Shown piece by piece: positions 1 to 7,700 of a DNA stretch of 64,000 bases. Where the stretch lies: the NCBI GenBank assembly GCA_046330935.1, contig JAXLRU010000003.1:310001-374000 (forward strand), given 5' to 3'. The DNA is from JAXLRU01 sp046330935. GTDB taxonomy: Bacteria; Actinomycetota; Actinomycetes; Actinomycetales; Kineosporiaceae. Made by a program: the position numbers and the translations under genes. Within the stretch, counting starts at the first letter, position 1. Each line of letters opens with the position of its first letter. The notes below the pieces were generated by a model. That model worked only from the letters and a program-made list of their open reading frames with translations. It ran no database searches and was not told where the DNA came from.

Positions 1-584
1 CCCGAGCCCATGTAGTGCCTCGCGCCCGTCCCGGGGACGTCGTGCATCGGCAGCCCCACCGCCACGAGCAGCGCCCGCGCGCGCCGGTCGATGATCGACA
101 CCAGCCAGGGGCAGCCGCTGCCGGGCGCCGCGTGGATCAACCCGTGGTAGAGCGCGCCCGCGATCCCGCGCCCGGCGGCGCCGAGCTCGCGGCGCACCGC
201 GATCGTCGCGACGTCCCAGGTGCGGGCCAGGTCGACGCCCGCGGCGGCCAGCGCGGCCTCGCCGTCCACCGACCACGGCTCCTTCCCGATGTCGGTGACC
301 GTCTTCAGGGGCAGGGCCCCGGGGCCGATCACCCGCGCGGCACCCAGGACCAGCCCGTCGTCGCGGGTCACCGCCAGGAACGCCGACTGCTCCACGTAGG
401 GGCCGTAGCTGTCCTCGAGCAGCTGCGCGGTGTCGCCGTACCAGTGCCCGAGGACGTCGAGCTCGCAGTCGAGCACCTCCCGGGGGGCCAGCGCGGCGGG
501 GATCAGCTCCAGGCGGGAGACGCCGATGCCCGCCGAGGCGGGGCGGGGGGCGGCGGTCGACGGCGTGGCGGTGGGGGCGGTCAC
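1..584 (-). CDS. GNAT-fold acyltransferase-like protein, 3' end outside window
   Basis: The first 194 codons are visible; the C-terminus lies beyond base 1. The GTG start at 584 overlaps the TGA of the upstream decarboxylase as GTGA, so translation is probably coupled. Visible segments such as ARTWDVATIAV, GRGIAGALYHGL and SIIDRRARALL follow the strand-helix order of GNAT enzymes and the related acyl-homoserine-lactone or N-acyl amino acid synthase fold (family knowledge). Acyl transfer onto an amine made by the neighbouring PLP decarboxylase is an attractive role, but it is inference. It could also be an ordinary N-acetyltransferase. The reading frame is clear; the substrate is not. Confidence 0.7.
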   Translation of the reverse strand, partial: MTAPTATPSTAAPRPASAGIGVSRLELIPAALAPREVLDCELDVLGHWYGDTAQLLEDSYGPYVEQSAFLAVTRDDGLVLGAARVIGPGALPLKTVTDIGKEPWSVDGEAALAAAGVDLARTWDVATIAVRRELGAAGRGIAGALYHGLIHAAPGSGCPWLVSIIDRRARALLVAVGLPMHDVPGTGARHYMGS

Positions 585-2155
585 GAGGGCTCCACGGGGG
601 TCGGGGTGGGGGCGGTCGGGGTGAGGGCGGTCGGGGTGACGGCGGCAGGCGCGAGGACGGACGCGGCGGCCCGGGCGAGCGCGTCGCAGACCTCCTCGAC
701 GTCTCGGCGGCGGGTGCGCGCCGAGCCGGTGGCGAGGCGGCCCACGAGCCGCCCGCCGAGGACGGTGCTGCTGAGGAACGTGCGCCCGTCGTCGCACAGG
801 CGAGCGAGCAGGGCGGCGGTCGAGGCGTCGTCGTCGAGGTGGAAGGTGACGACCGTCAGCTCCGGCGGCGGGCCGACCCGCAGCCCCGGTACCCCCGACA
901 GCCGCTCGTGGGCCCGGCGGGCCAGGGCCAGGCGGGCCTGCACCTGCGCGGCGAACGCGCGGCGACCGTGCAGTTGCAGCGGCAGCCACGCGCGCAGCCC
1001 GCGCCAGGGCCTGGTCAGTTCCAGGCCCAGGTGCGCGACGGGCGAGGGCGCGCCCCGGCCGTCCGGCGCCGCGTGGGCGGCGGTGTCCTGGGCAGTCTGG
1101 GCGGCGGTGTCCGGGCCGTCCTCCGGCAGGTAGCCGGCGTCCAGCGCGAAGACCGCGGCGAGGTGGCGGCGCTCGCGCACGAGCAGCGCACCCAGCCCGT
1201 AGGGCAGGAACAGCCCCTTGTGCGGGTCGACGGTGACGCTGTCGGCCAGGCCCAGGCCGGCCAGGGCGGGCGGGGCGTCGGCGGCCAGCGCGTACATCCC
1301 GCCGAAGGCGGCGTCGACGTGCAGCCACGCCCCGTGGGCCCGCGCGTGCGTGGCGACCGCGGCGAGGGGGTCGACGGCACCGGTGGAGGTGGTGCCCGCG
1401 GTGGCGACGACGAGCCACGGGCGCAGACCGGCCGCCACGTCGTCGTCCATCGCCCGCCGCAGCGCCGCCGCGTCCATCCGGTGCGAGGCGTCGGAGTCGA
1501 CGACTCTCGTACGGGCGCCGGCGGGGTGCTCGGCGAGGCCGGCCCAGCGCAGGGCGGCGTCGACGCTGTGGTGGCGGTGCTCCCCCACGTAGGTGACGAG
1601 CCCGGCGGAGGCGGCCGGGTGGATCCCGGCGACCTCGCGGGCCAGCAGGACGCCGGTGAGCGTGGCGAGGCTGCCGCCGGAGGTGAGGACGCCGCCCGCG
1701 CCGGCGGGCAGCCCGACGGTGGCGCAGAGCCAGGCGACGACGGCCTCGTCGACGGCGACCCCGCCCGGGGACGCCGAGGGCAGGCCGGTGTAGGGGTTGG
1801 CGGCAGCCGCGAGGAGGTCGGCCAGCGCGGCCACCGGCTGCCCGCCCGAGGGCAGGTAGCCGAGGTAGCGCGGCGAACGGGTGTTCAACCCGCCCTCGAC
1901 GAGGGCGCGCAGGTCGGCGAGCACCTCCCCCGGCTCGCGCGGCCCCTCCCCCACGGGCAGGCGCGGCGCCGGCACGCCGTCGGCCCCGCCCGGCGCGTCT
2001 GCCGGCGCACCTGTCGTGACGCCGCCCGGCGTCCGCGCCGGCGACTGCCCCGCCTCGGCGGCCCACTCGCGCGCCTGCGCCAGGGCCAGCGGAGCGAGGG
2101 CGTCGAACTCGGCCAGCCCCCAGGGGGCCGGACCCGCGGGGGCCGGGGTCAGCAT
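581..2155 (-). CDS. PLP-dependent group II amino acid decarboxylase
   Basis: This 524-residue protein belongs to the fold-type I pyridoxal-phosphate decarboxylases (aromatic amino acid, glutamate and diaminobutyrate decarboxylase group). The PLP lysine lies in DPHKG (K313), and the aspartate that pairs with the pyridine nitrogen lies in LHVDAAFGG (D281). TAGTTSTGAVDPL is another family signature. The family's usual length is about 470-520; the extra residues are an alanine/proline-rich stretch near position 45-70 and a threonine/proline-rich tail. The ATG at 2155 overlaps the methyltransferase stop, and its own stop overlaps the next gene, so three genes form one tight operon. A much longer open frame continues upstream of 2155 but is antisense-like noise within the methyltransferase gene. 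The substrate is probably an aromatic or small amino acid, not determinable here. Confidence 0.9.
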   Translation of the reverse strand: MLTPAPAGPAPWGLAEFDALAPLALAQAREWAAEAGQSPARTPGGVTTGAPADAPGGADGVPAPRLPVGEGPREPGEVLADLRALVEGGLNTRSPRYLGYLPSGGQPVAALADLLAAAANPYTGLPSASPGGVAVDEAVVAWLCATVGLPAGAGGVLTSGGSLATLTGVLLAREVAGIHPAASAGLVTYVGEHRHHSVDAALRWAGLAEHPAGARTRVVDSDASHRMDAAALRRAMDDDVAAGLRPWLVVATAGTTSTGAVDPLAAVATHARAHGAWLHVDAAFGGMYALAADAPPALAGLGLADSVTVDPHKGLFLPYGLGALLVRERRHLAAVFALDAGYLPEDGPDTAAQTAQDTAAHAAPDGRGAPSPVAHLGLELTRPWRGLRAWLPLQLHGRRAFAAQVQARLALARRAHERLSGVPGLRVGPPPELTVVTFHLDDDASTAALLARLCDDGRTFLSSTVLGGRLVGRLATGSARTRRRDVEEVCDALARAAASVLAPAAVTPTALTPTAPTPTPVEPS

Positions 2156-3027
2156 GCGGGGCGGCCCGCGACGACGAGGGCGACGACGTGCTCGGTGACG
2201 GTGCCGCGGATGTCGAGGCGCTCGCGGTAGGAGACGGCCTCCTCGACGCGCAGGGGCTGCAGGCCCAGCTCGGCGAGGGCGTCGCGTAGCTGCCCCGCCG
2301 TGGCGAGCTGCCAGCTGTCGCGGCGGTCGTAGTTGAAGGCACAGGACACGACGAGCCGGCCGCCGGGGGCGACCATCGCGGCGAGGTCGGCCAGCGCGGC
2401 GCGGGGGGCGGGGACGCGGTCGAGCAGGTGTGAGGCGACCACGAGGTCGTAGCCGGGCCCCGACGCCGCGTGCTCGGCCAGGGTGCGGGCGTGCAGGGTG
2501 ATGTCGGCCCGGCCCAGCGGCGTCAGGCGGACCGGCGCGAAGCCGTAGTCCCCCGCGTCGAGCTCGACGGCGTCCTCGGGGCGCCCCCGCAGGAGGCGGT
2601 CGGCCAGCCCGATCATCACCGCGGAGGCGTCGATGCCGGTGCAGCGGGCGCCGGGCAGGCGGCGGGCCAGCTCGCCGAGCACCCGCCCGGGCCCGCACCC
2701 GGCGTCGAGGACGCGGGCGGGGGCCTCGGCGTGGGCCACCAGGGCGCGCGTGCCACCGTCGAGGGTCGGGTCGAGGGCGGCGTCGAGCAGGTGCCGGTAA
2801 TACGGCTCGCTCGTGCGGTCGGGGTCGGCCGCGCCCCAGGCCCACACCGCGGCGTAGCGGGCGACGAAGGCCGGGCTGTCGTAGGGCGAGCCGGGGGCCA
2901 CGGGGGCGACGGCGTCCGTCAGGCGCAGCCCGGCGGCGCGCGCGGGTGCGGGGACGACGGCCCGCAGCGGGGTCTGCGGGGCCGCGTCGGGGGCCGCCAG
3001 CAGGTGCGCAGATGTATCAAGAGTCAC
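2149..3027 (-). CDS. class I SAM-dependent methyltransferase
   Basis: The 292-residue protein has the Rossmann methyltransferase core. Motif I is LDAGCGPGRVLG at residues 107-118, followed by the acidic ribose-binding strand end in TGIDAS and a motif IV-like LVVASHLLDRVPAPR. It is first in the operon with the PLP decarboxylase and the acyltransferase, so it may methylate the same small molecule; this is inferred from context. The GTG start at 3027 has no Shine-Dalgarno sequence. A TAACGT hexamer sits about 7 bases upstream, so the mRNA may be leaderless. The methyl acceptor is unknown. The first 50 residues are low-complexity and could be trimmed if a later start is used. Confidence 0.85.
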   Translation of the reverse strand: MTLDTSAHLLAAPDAAPQTPLRAVVPAPARAAGLRLTDAVAPVAPGSPYDSPAFVARYAAVWAWGAADPDRTSEPYYRHLLDAALDPTLDGGTRALVAHAEAPARVLDAGCGPGRVLGELARRLPGARCTGIDASAVMIGLADRLLRGRPEDAVELDAGDYGFAPVRLTPLGRADITLHARTLAEHAASGPGYDLVVASHLLDRVPAPRAALADLAAMVAPGGRLVVSCAFNYDRRDSWQLATAGQLRDALAELGLQPLRVEEAVSYRERLDIRGTVTEHVVALVVAGRPAC

Positions 3028-3160
3028 GATTCGACGTTAGCTACCGGATCCTTCAACTACCGGTCGCAAGGTGACAAGATCACTCAAACGGCGGACAGCC
3101 GAACGGGCGGCCGAGCACGCTGAGCCACGGTTACTTCGGGGCCGAAAGTCCTGGATGCGA

Positions 3161-3193
3161 CGAAGGGCGCGGCCGGTTCGGCCGCGCCCTTCG
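3161..3193. terminator. 15-bp hairpin, probable terminator of sugar ABC operon
   Basis: A perfect 15-base inverted repeat (arms cgaagggcgcggccg and its complement) encloses a three-base loop. It begins about 37 bases after the stop of the last permease gene on the minus strand. No T-run follows, which is common for actinomycete terminators. It also separates the importer operon from the methyltransferase promoter. Confidence 0.75.
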
Positions 3194-3229
3194 CCCGGTG
3201 ACGACGGAATCGTTGTCACCTTGCACCCA

Positions 3230-4153
3230 TCAGCCCTTGAGCCCGCCCGCGAGAAGGCCGCGCACGAAGTACCGCTGCAAGGACAGGAACACCAGCATCG
3301 GGACGATCATCGAGATGAAGGCGCCCGCCGAGAGCAGGTACCAGGCGTTGCCCCGCGTGCCCGACAACTCGGCCACGCGCACCGTGAGCGGCGCCACCTC
3401 GGGCGTGCCGCCGAGGAAGGTCAGCGACACCAGCAGGTCGTTCCACACCCACAGGAACTGGAAGATGCCGAACGCCGCCAGCGCCGGGGTGATCAGCGGC
3501 AGCAGCACCTGGAAGAAGATCCGCACGTGCCCCGCCCCGTCCACCCGGGCGGCCTCGATGAGCTCCTCCGGCAGTTCCCGCATGAAGTTGTGCAGCAGGA
3601 AGATCGCCAGGGGAAGGGCGAAGATCGTGTGCGAGATCCACACGCTCCAGTAGGTGCCCGCGATGTGCAGGTTCTTCTGGTACATCGTCAGCAGCGGGAT
3701 GAGGGTCACCTGCAGCGGCACGATCTGCAGCGCGAACACGACCACGAAGAGGGTGTCGCGCCCCCGCCACTTCATCCACGCGAAGGCGTAGGACGCCAGC
3801 GACGCGATGAGGATCGGCAGGACCACCGCCGGCAGCGTGATGACGATGCTGTTGACGAAGTACTGCCCCAGGTTGTTGCTGCCCGAGGTGAGCGCCTCGT
3901 GGTAGTTGTCGAGGGTGAACTCGGGGTCGGTGAACACCGTCCACCAGCCCGACCTGCCGATGTCCAGCTGCGGCCGGAACGAGGTGACGAGCAGGCCCGC
4001 GGTCGGGATCGTCCACAGGACGGCCAGGACGAGCGCGACGATCGAGGCGGGCAGCGAGGTGAGCCGCCGCCGGGCCAGGGCGGCCCGGCTGCCGCGGGAA
4101 TCGGTGGCGACGGTGGCGGGGATCTCCACGACGGGAGGGGTCGAGGTGCTCAT
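3230..4153 (-). CDS. carbohydrate ABC transporter permease, MalG/LacG type
   Basis: The 307-residue integral membrane protein is the second permease of a CUT1 sugar importer. It has about six predicted membrane helices and the EAA loop in the form EELIEAARVDGAGHVRIFF, which contacts the ATPase. The last residues (RYFVRGLLAGGLKG) are the typical C-terminus of this family. Its ATG at 4153 overlaps the TGA of the first permease (ATGA). No ATP-binding gene lies in the operon; actinomycetes often share one MsiK-type ATPase among several importers, so that is the likely partner. The sugar is unknown. Confidence 0.93.
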   Translation of the reverse strand: MSTSTPPVVEIPATVATDSRGSRAALARRRLTSLPASIVALVLAVLWTIPTAGLLVTSFRPQLDIGRSGWWTVFTDPEFTLDNYHEALTSGSNNLGQYFVNSIVITLPAVVLPILIASLASYAFAWMKWRGRDTLFVVVFALQIVPLQVTLIPLLTMYQKNLHIAGTYWSVWISHTIFALPLAIFLLHNFMRELPEELIEAARVDGAGHVRIFFQVLLPLITPALAAFGIFQFLWVWNDLLVSLTFLGGTPEVAPLTVRVAELSGTRGNAWYLLSAGAFISMIVPMLVFLSLQRYFVRGLLAGGLKG

Positions 4154-5115
4154 CGGGCGTCCGCCTTCCGCAGCTGGCGCACGTTGTAGATCACGATGGG
4201 GATGACGAGGACGAACAGCACCACGGCCAGGGCTGCGCCGAGGGGTGTGTTGTCGTAGCGGAAACTCTGGTTGTAGAACTCGTTGGCGATCACACTGGTC
4301 TGGAACTGACCGCCGGTCATGGTGCGGACGATGTCGAAGACCTTCAACGTGCCGATGCCGATCGTCGTCAGCACGACGACCACCGCCGGGCGGATCGAGG
4401 GCAGCGTCACGAAACGGAACATCTTGATCCCGCCGACGCCATCGAGCTTGGCCGCCTCGATGATGTCGTCGGGGATCGCCTTGATGGCGGCCGAGAGCAC
4501 CGTCATGGCGAAACCGGCCTGGATCCACACCATCACCGCGATGAGGAACATGCTGTTCCAGGGATCCTTGATGAGGAAGAAGTTCTGCGGGTCGAAGCCG
4601 AACTTCAGCAGCAGCTCGTTGATGAGGCCGATCTGGTTGCGCCCCCGCGGCCGGTAGTCGTACATGAACTTCCAGATGATCGACGCGCCGACCATCGAGA
4701 TGGCCATCGGCAGGAAGATCAGCGACTTGGCGAGCGCCTCGATCCGCGTGCGGTCCACGAGCACCGCGTAGAGCAGGCCGAAGGCCGTCGAGAGCGCGGG
4801 CACGAGCACGACCCACAGGATCGTGTTGCGCAACACCGTCAGTTGGTCGGGGTCGGTGAAGATCGTGACGTAGTTGTCGAGGCCCGCGAAGCCCTTGCCG
4901 TTGCGGGTGAGCAACGACTCGTAGACGGTGCGCAGCATCGGGTAGAGCAGGCCGACGGCCAGCAGGAGCAGCGCGGGGCCGGCGAAGGAGGCGGCCTGGA
5001 CGCGCTCGGCGGAGCGGCCGCGCACGCGGCCGGCGAGCAGGAGGATCGCGACGAAGACGGCGGCGAAGATCGCGACAGCGAGCACCATCTGCGCGAACTT
5101 CTCGGCAACGGACAT
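4150..5115 (-). CDS. carbohydrate ABC transporter permease, MalF/LacF type
   Basis: The 321-residue protein is the first permease of the importer. An N-terminal membrane segment (residues about 10-30) precedes the usual six-helix core, and the EAA loop reads DIIEAAKLDGVGGIKMFRF. The segment GGQFQTSVIANEFYNQSFRY resembles alpha-glucoside or disaccharide importers of the AglF/ThuF sort, but the substrate cannot be read with confidence. It forms a heterodimer with the gene product directly downstream. A strong hairpin separates it from the binding-protein gene, so it is probably made in smaller amounts than the binding protein. Confidence 0.93.
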   Translation of the reverse strand: MSVAEKFAQMVLAVAIFAAVFVAILLLAGRVRGRSAERVQAASFAGPALLLLAVGLLYPMLRTVYESLLTRNGKGFAGLDNYVTIFTDPDQLTVLRNTILWVVLVPALSTAFGLLYAVLVDRTRIEALAKSLIFLPMAISMVGASIIWKFMYDYRPRGRNQIGLINELLLKFGFDPQNFFLIKDPWNSMFLIAVMVWIQAGFAMTVLSAAIKAIPDDIIEAAKLDGVGGIKMFRFVTLPSIRPAVVVVLTTIGIGTLKVFDIVRTMTGGQFQTSVIANEFYNQSFRYDNTPLGAALAVVLFVLVIPIVIYNVRQLRKADAR

Positions 5116-5239
5116 GGATTCACCTCCGGGACCCGGGGGTCCCAGTGCGGGGACGAGGGACGTCGAGGACTCAGCCGGACCCCCGGGCGCGACGCCGGAG
5201 CGGGCGCGGGCGGGGGCGCGGCAGGGCGGCCGCGGGTGC

Positions 5240-5277
5240 GGCAGGACCCCGGTCGCTGGTGCGACCGGGGTCCTGCC
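5240..5277 (-). terminator. 17-bp hairpin between binding-protein and permease genes
   Basis: A perfect 17-base inverted repeat (left arm begins ggcaggaccccggtcgc) closes on the loop tggt. It starts 10 bases after the stop of the substrate-binding protein and lies 124 bases before the first permease. A hairpin here would partly terminate transcription or protect the upstream mRNA, giving excess binding protein over permeases. That role is inferred from position. Confidence 0.75.
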
Positions 5278-5287
5278 AGGGACTGCG

Positions 5288-6658
5288 TCAGCTCTTCGGC
5301 CAGGACTTCTCGATGAAGTCCAGGGTCTCCGTGTCGCTCTTGCCGGTGATCCAGTCGGTCATGCCCTTCCAGAAGGTGCCCGCACCGACGGAGCTCGGCA
5401 TCATGTCCGAACCGTCGAAGCGGAACACGGCCTGGGGGTCGGCCAGGGTCTTCGCGGACAGCTGGTCGATGGGGCTGACCAGGTTGTTCGGGTCGAGGCC
5501 CTTGTTGGCGCTGACCCAGCCGCCGCCCGTCGTCGCCTTCGCCTTGAGGTTGGCCCACTCGGCGGAGGACAGGAACGTCTGGAACGCCTGCACCTCGGGA
5601 CGGTCGGCGAAGGCGGTGACGAACTCGCCGCCGCCGAGGACCGGCTTGCCCTTCGACGGGTCGACGCTGGGCAGGTAGAACGCCCACACGTCGCCGTCCT
5701 CGGCCACCTTCGTGCCCTTGGGCCAGTTGGAGGCGTAGAACGAGGCCTGACGGTGCATGTAGCAGCCACCCTGGACGACGGGCAGGCCCGCGTCCTGGAA
5801 GGTCGTCGTGGCGATGCTCTTCACGTCACCCAGACCGCCGTTGACCATGGCCGGGCTCTTGAGGATCTCGCCGACCTTGCCCAGCGCCGTGGCGACGGCA
5901 GGGTCGTTGAACGGGATCTCGTGGGCGACCCACTTGTCGTAGGTCTCCTTGTCGGCCGTGCGCAGGAGGACGTCCTCCAGCCAGTCCGTCGCGGGCCAGC
6001 CGGTGGCGTCACCGGAGCCGATGCCCGCGCACCACGGCTTGGACTGCGGGTCGTCGGTGGCGATCTTCTTGGACAGGGTGAGCAGCTCGTCCCACGTCGT
6101 GGGAACGGTGTACCCCTTGTCCTTGAACACGCCCGGGGAGTACCAGACGTAGGACTTCACGTTCGCACCCAGTGGCGCGGCGTAGAAGGTGCCGTCGACC
6201 GTGCCGTAGCCCTTCCAGTCCTGCCCGAAGTACTTGTCGACATTCGTGGCGGTGTCGGCCGGCGCGGCCTTCACGGCACCGGTGCCGACCATCGTCTTCA
6301 GCAGACCGGGCTGCGGGATGAACGCGATGTCCGGCGGGGTTCCCGCCTTCACGCGAACGGGCAGCTGGGCCTCGAACTCCTTCGAGCCCTCGTACTTGAC
6401 CTGGACGCCGGTGCACTTCTCGAACGGCTTGTACGACTCGATGTGCGAGGCGTCCTCGGGGGCGACGATCGACGTGTAGACCGTCACCGTCTTGCCCTTG
6501 AGGTCACCGAACTTGGTGTAGGGGGCACAGTCGATGGTCTGCGCCGATGCGTCGCTGCCACCCTCGTCGTCGCTGCCGCAGGCAACGAGACCGGTGGCTG
6601 CCAGCCCGACGATGCCGCCGAGAACGGCGACCCGCCCGGCCCTGGACCTCACGCCCAT
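5288..6658 (-). CDS. sugar ABC transporter substrate-binding lipoprotein
   Basis: The 456-residue lipoprotein captures sugar outside the membrane. A positive N-terminus and hydrophobic segment end in the lipobox LVAC with the acylated cysteine at residue 27, followed by an acidic GSDDEGGSD linker. The rest matches the family 1 extracellular solute-binding fold; WPATDWLEDVLLR and the late VRFDGSDMMP-like segment are characteristic of alpha-glucoside type members. The ATG at 6658 is preceded by aggaga. A longer open frame reaching to 6898 is not needed. It is the first gene of the importer operon and is followed by the 17-bp hairpin. Confidence 0.93.
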   Translation of the reverse strand: MGVRSRAGRVAVLGGIVGLAATGLVACGSDDEGGSDASAQTIDCAPYTKFGDLKGKTVTVYTSIVAPEDASHIESYKPFEKCTGVQVKYEGSKEFEAQLPVRVKAGTPPDIAFIPQPGLLKTMVGTGAVKAAPADTATNVDKYFGQDWKGYGTVDGTFYAAPLGANVKSYVWYSPGVFKDKGYTVPTTWDELLTLSKKIATDDPQSKPWCAGIGSGDATGWPATDWLEDVLLRTADKETYDKWVAHEIPFNDPAVATALGKVGEILKSPAMVNGGLGDVKSIATTTFQDAGLPVVQGGCYMHRQASFYASNWPKGTKVAEDGDVWAFYLPSVDPSKGKPVLGGGEFVTAFADRPEVQAFQTFLSSAEWANLKAKATTGGGWVSANKGLDPNNLVSPIDQLSAKTLADPQAVFRFDGSDMMPSSVGAGTFWKGMTDWITGKSDTETLDFIEKSWPKS

Positions 6659-6726
6659 GTGAGTTCTCCTCTCCGACCCGACGCCGGAGGGATCAAGGTG
6701 TGGTCTCCGACGCTGGGGATGGCTCG

Positions 6727-6755
6727 AGTAAAGGATCAGAACCGCCTGGGCACAA
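6727..6755 (-). promoter_or_regulatory. candidate promoter of sugar importer operon
   Basis: On the minus strand TTGTGC and TTTACT are separated by 17 bases, a weak match to a vegetative promoter, about 70 bases before the binding-protein ATG. No clear LacI-type operator was seen. Confidence 0.35.
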
Positions 6756-7067
6756 GCCGAACGCGTCACGACCCAATAACAGTCGTGAAACAGGTCGCGC
6801 AGTGCGGTCGAGAAGCCGGTGGAGCATAGGCGCCTGCGGCGCCACCGCAACTGCTGATGCGTTTCAGCCCGCGCGCAGGATTCTCGCGACCACGACACGG
6901 AAGTGTCACGGTCCGCCAGGACGTCACGGAATGCGCAAGTCGATCAGTTCTCTTCCGCAGCACCCCGCACGTTCGATCACTGAGAGAAATCATCCCCCGC
7001 GGCGAAACGATGCGAGGGCTCCGCGCCGTCACCTTGCGTGGTGAGCACCGGGACCCACGGGGGGCGG
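6756..7067. other. non-coding stretch between importer promoter and LAL regulator end
   Basis: No credible gene was found. Open frames here are extensions or antisense of neighbours with no family resemblance. Small inverted repeats occur (for example ggcgcc-tgc-ggcgcc near 6830) but none is strong enough to call. Confidence 0.5.
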
Positions 7068-7658
7068 TCACGAGGACCGCGGCGCCCCGCCGGCCGGGCG
7101 GACCAGCGCCCCGAGCTCGTGCCGGCTGCGCACGCCCAGCTTGGCGAAGACCCGGGACAGGTGGGAGTCCACCGTGCGCACGGACAGGGTCAGCCGCTCC
7201 CCGATCTCCTTGCTGCTCAAGCCGCCGGCGGCGAGCCCGGCGATCTCGCGCTCCCTCCGCGTCAGGCCCACCCCGGGCGCGGCGGAGGGCAGCCACAGGC
7301 CCAGCCGGGCCAGCTCGCGGGCGGCCACCTGGACGAAGGGCAGGTCACCGTCGATCATCGCCTCGGCGTGGGCGAGCAGCGCCTGCGGGCGGGGGGCGCC
7401 GGCCATCGAGGCGGCGAGCTCGCGCATCCGGTCCCGTGGGGCGGGATCGGCGGGGCGACCCTCCAGGTGCGCGGCGAGGGTCATCCGGTGCCAGGCCTCC
7501 AGCTCGGCCCGGAGCAGTCCCTCGCGCCGCGCCCAGCGGGCCACCTCGTGCGCGCGCACGGCCAGCTCTCCGCCCCGCGACCAGGCCAGGGAGTCGAGGA
7601 GGAACAGCCGCACCTGCGACTCCATCGCCGCGGCCCCGCGCAGCGGCACCCCCGCCAC
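7068..7658 (-). CDS. C-terminal part of split LuxR/LAL regulator, with HTH
   Basis: This frame is identical to that of the 7701-9809 gene and is separated from it only by an amber codon at 7701-7703, so it is the downstream part of one ancestral gene. It encodes the last helical-repeat segment and a LuxR (GerE) DNA-binding domain at about residues 125-185: LTRREREIAGLAAGGLSSKE, then LTLSVRTVDSHLSRVFAKLG. It could be translated alone from the GTG at 7658, giving 196 residues with the intact HTH. Otherwise it is expressed only by readthrough, or the regulator is a pseudogene. It sits next to the CIS locus and is the best candidate regulator for it. Confidence 0.75.
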   Translation of the reverse strand: MAGVPLRGAAAMESQVRLFLLDSLAWSRGGELAVRAHEVARWARREGLLRAELEAWHRMTLAAHLEGRPADPAPRDRMRELAASMAGAPRPQALLAHAEAMIDGDLPFVQVAARELARLGLWLPSAAPGVGLTRREREIAGLAAGGLSSKEIGERLTLSVRTVDSHLSRVFAKLGVRSRHELGALVRPAGGAPRSS

Positions 7659-7700
7659 CCGATCAGCGAGGACGGCGGCCCGCGCCGGCTCCCCCAGCGC

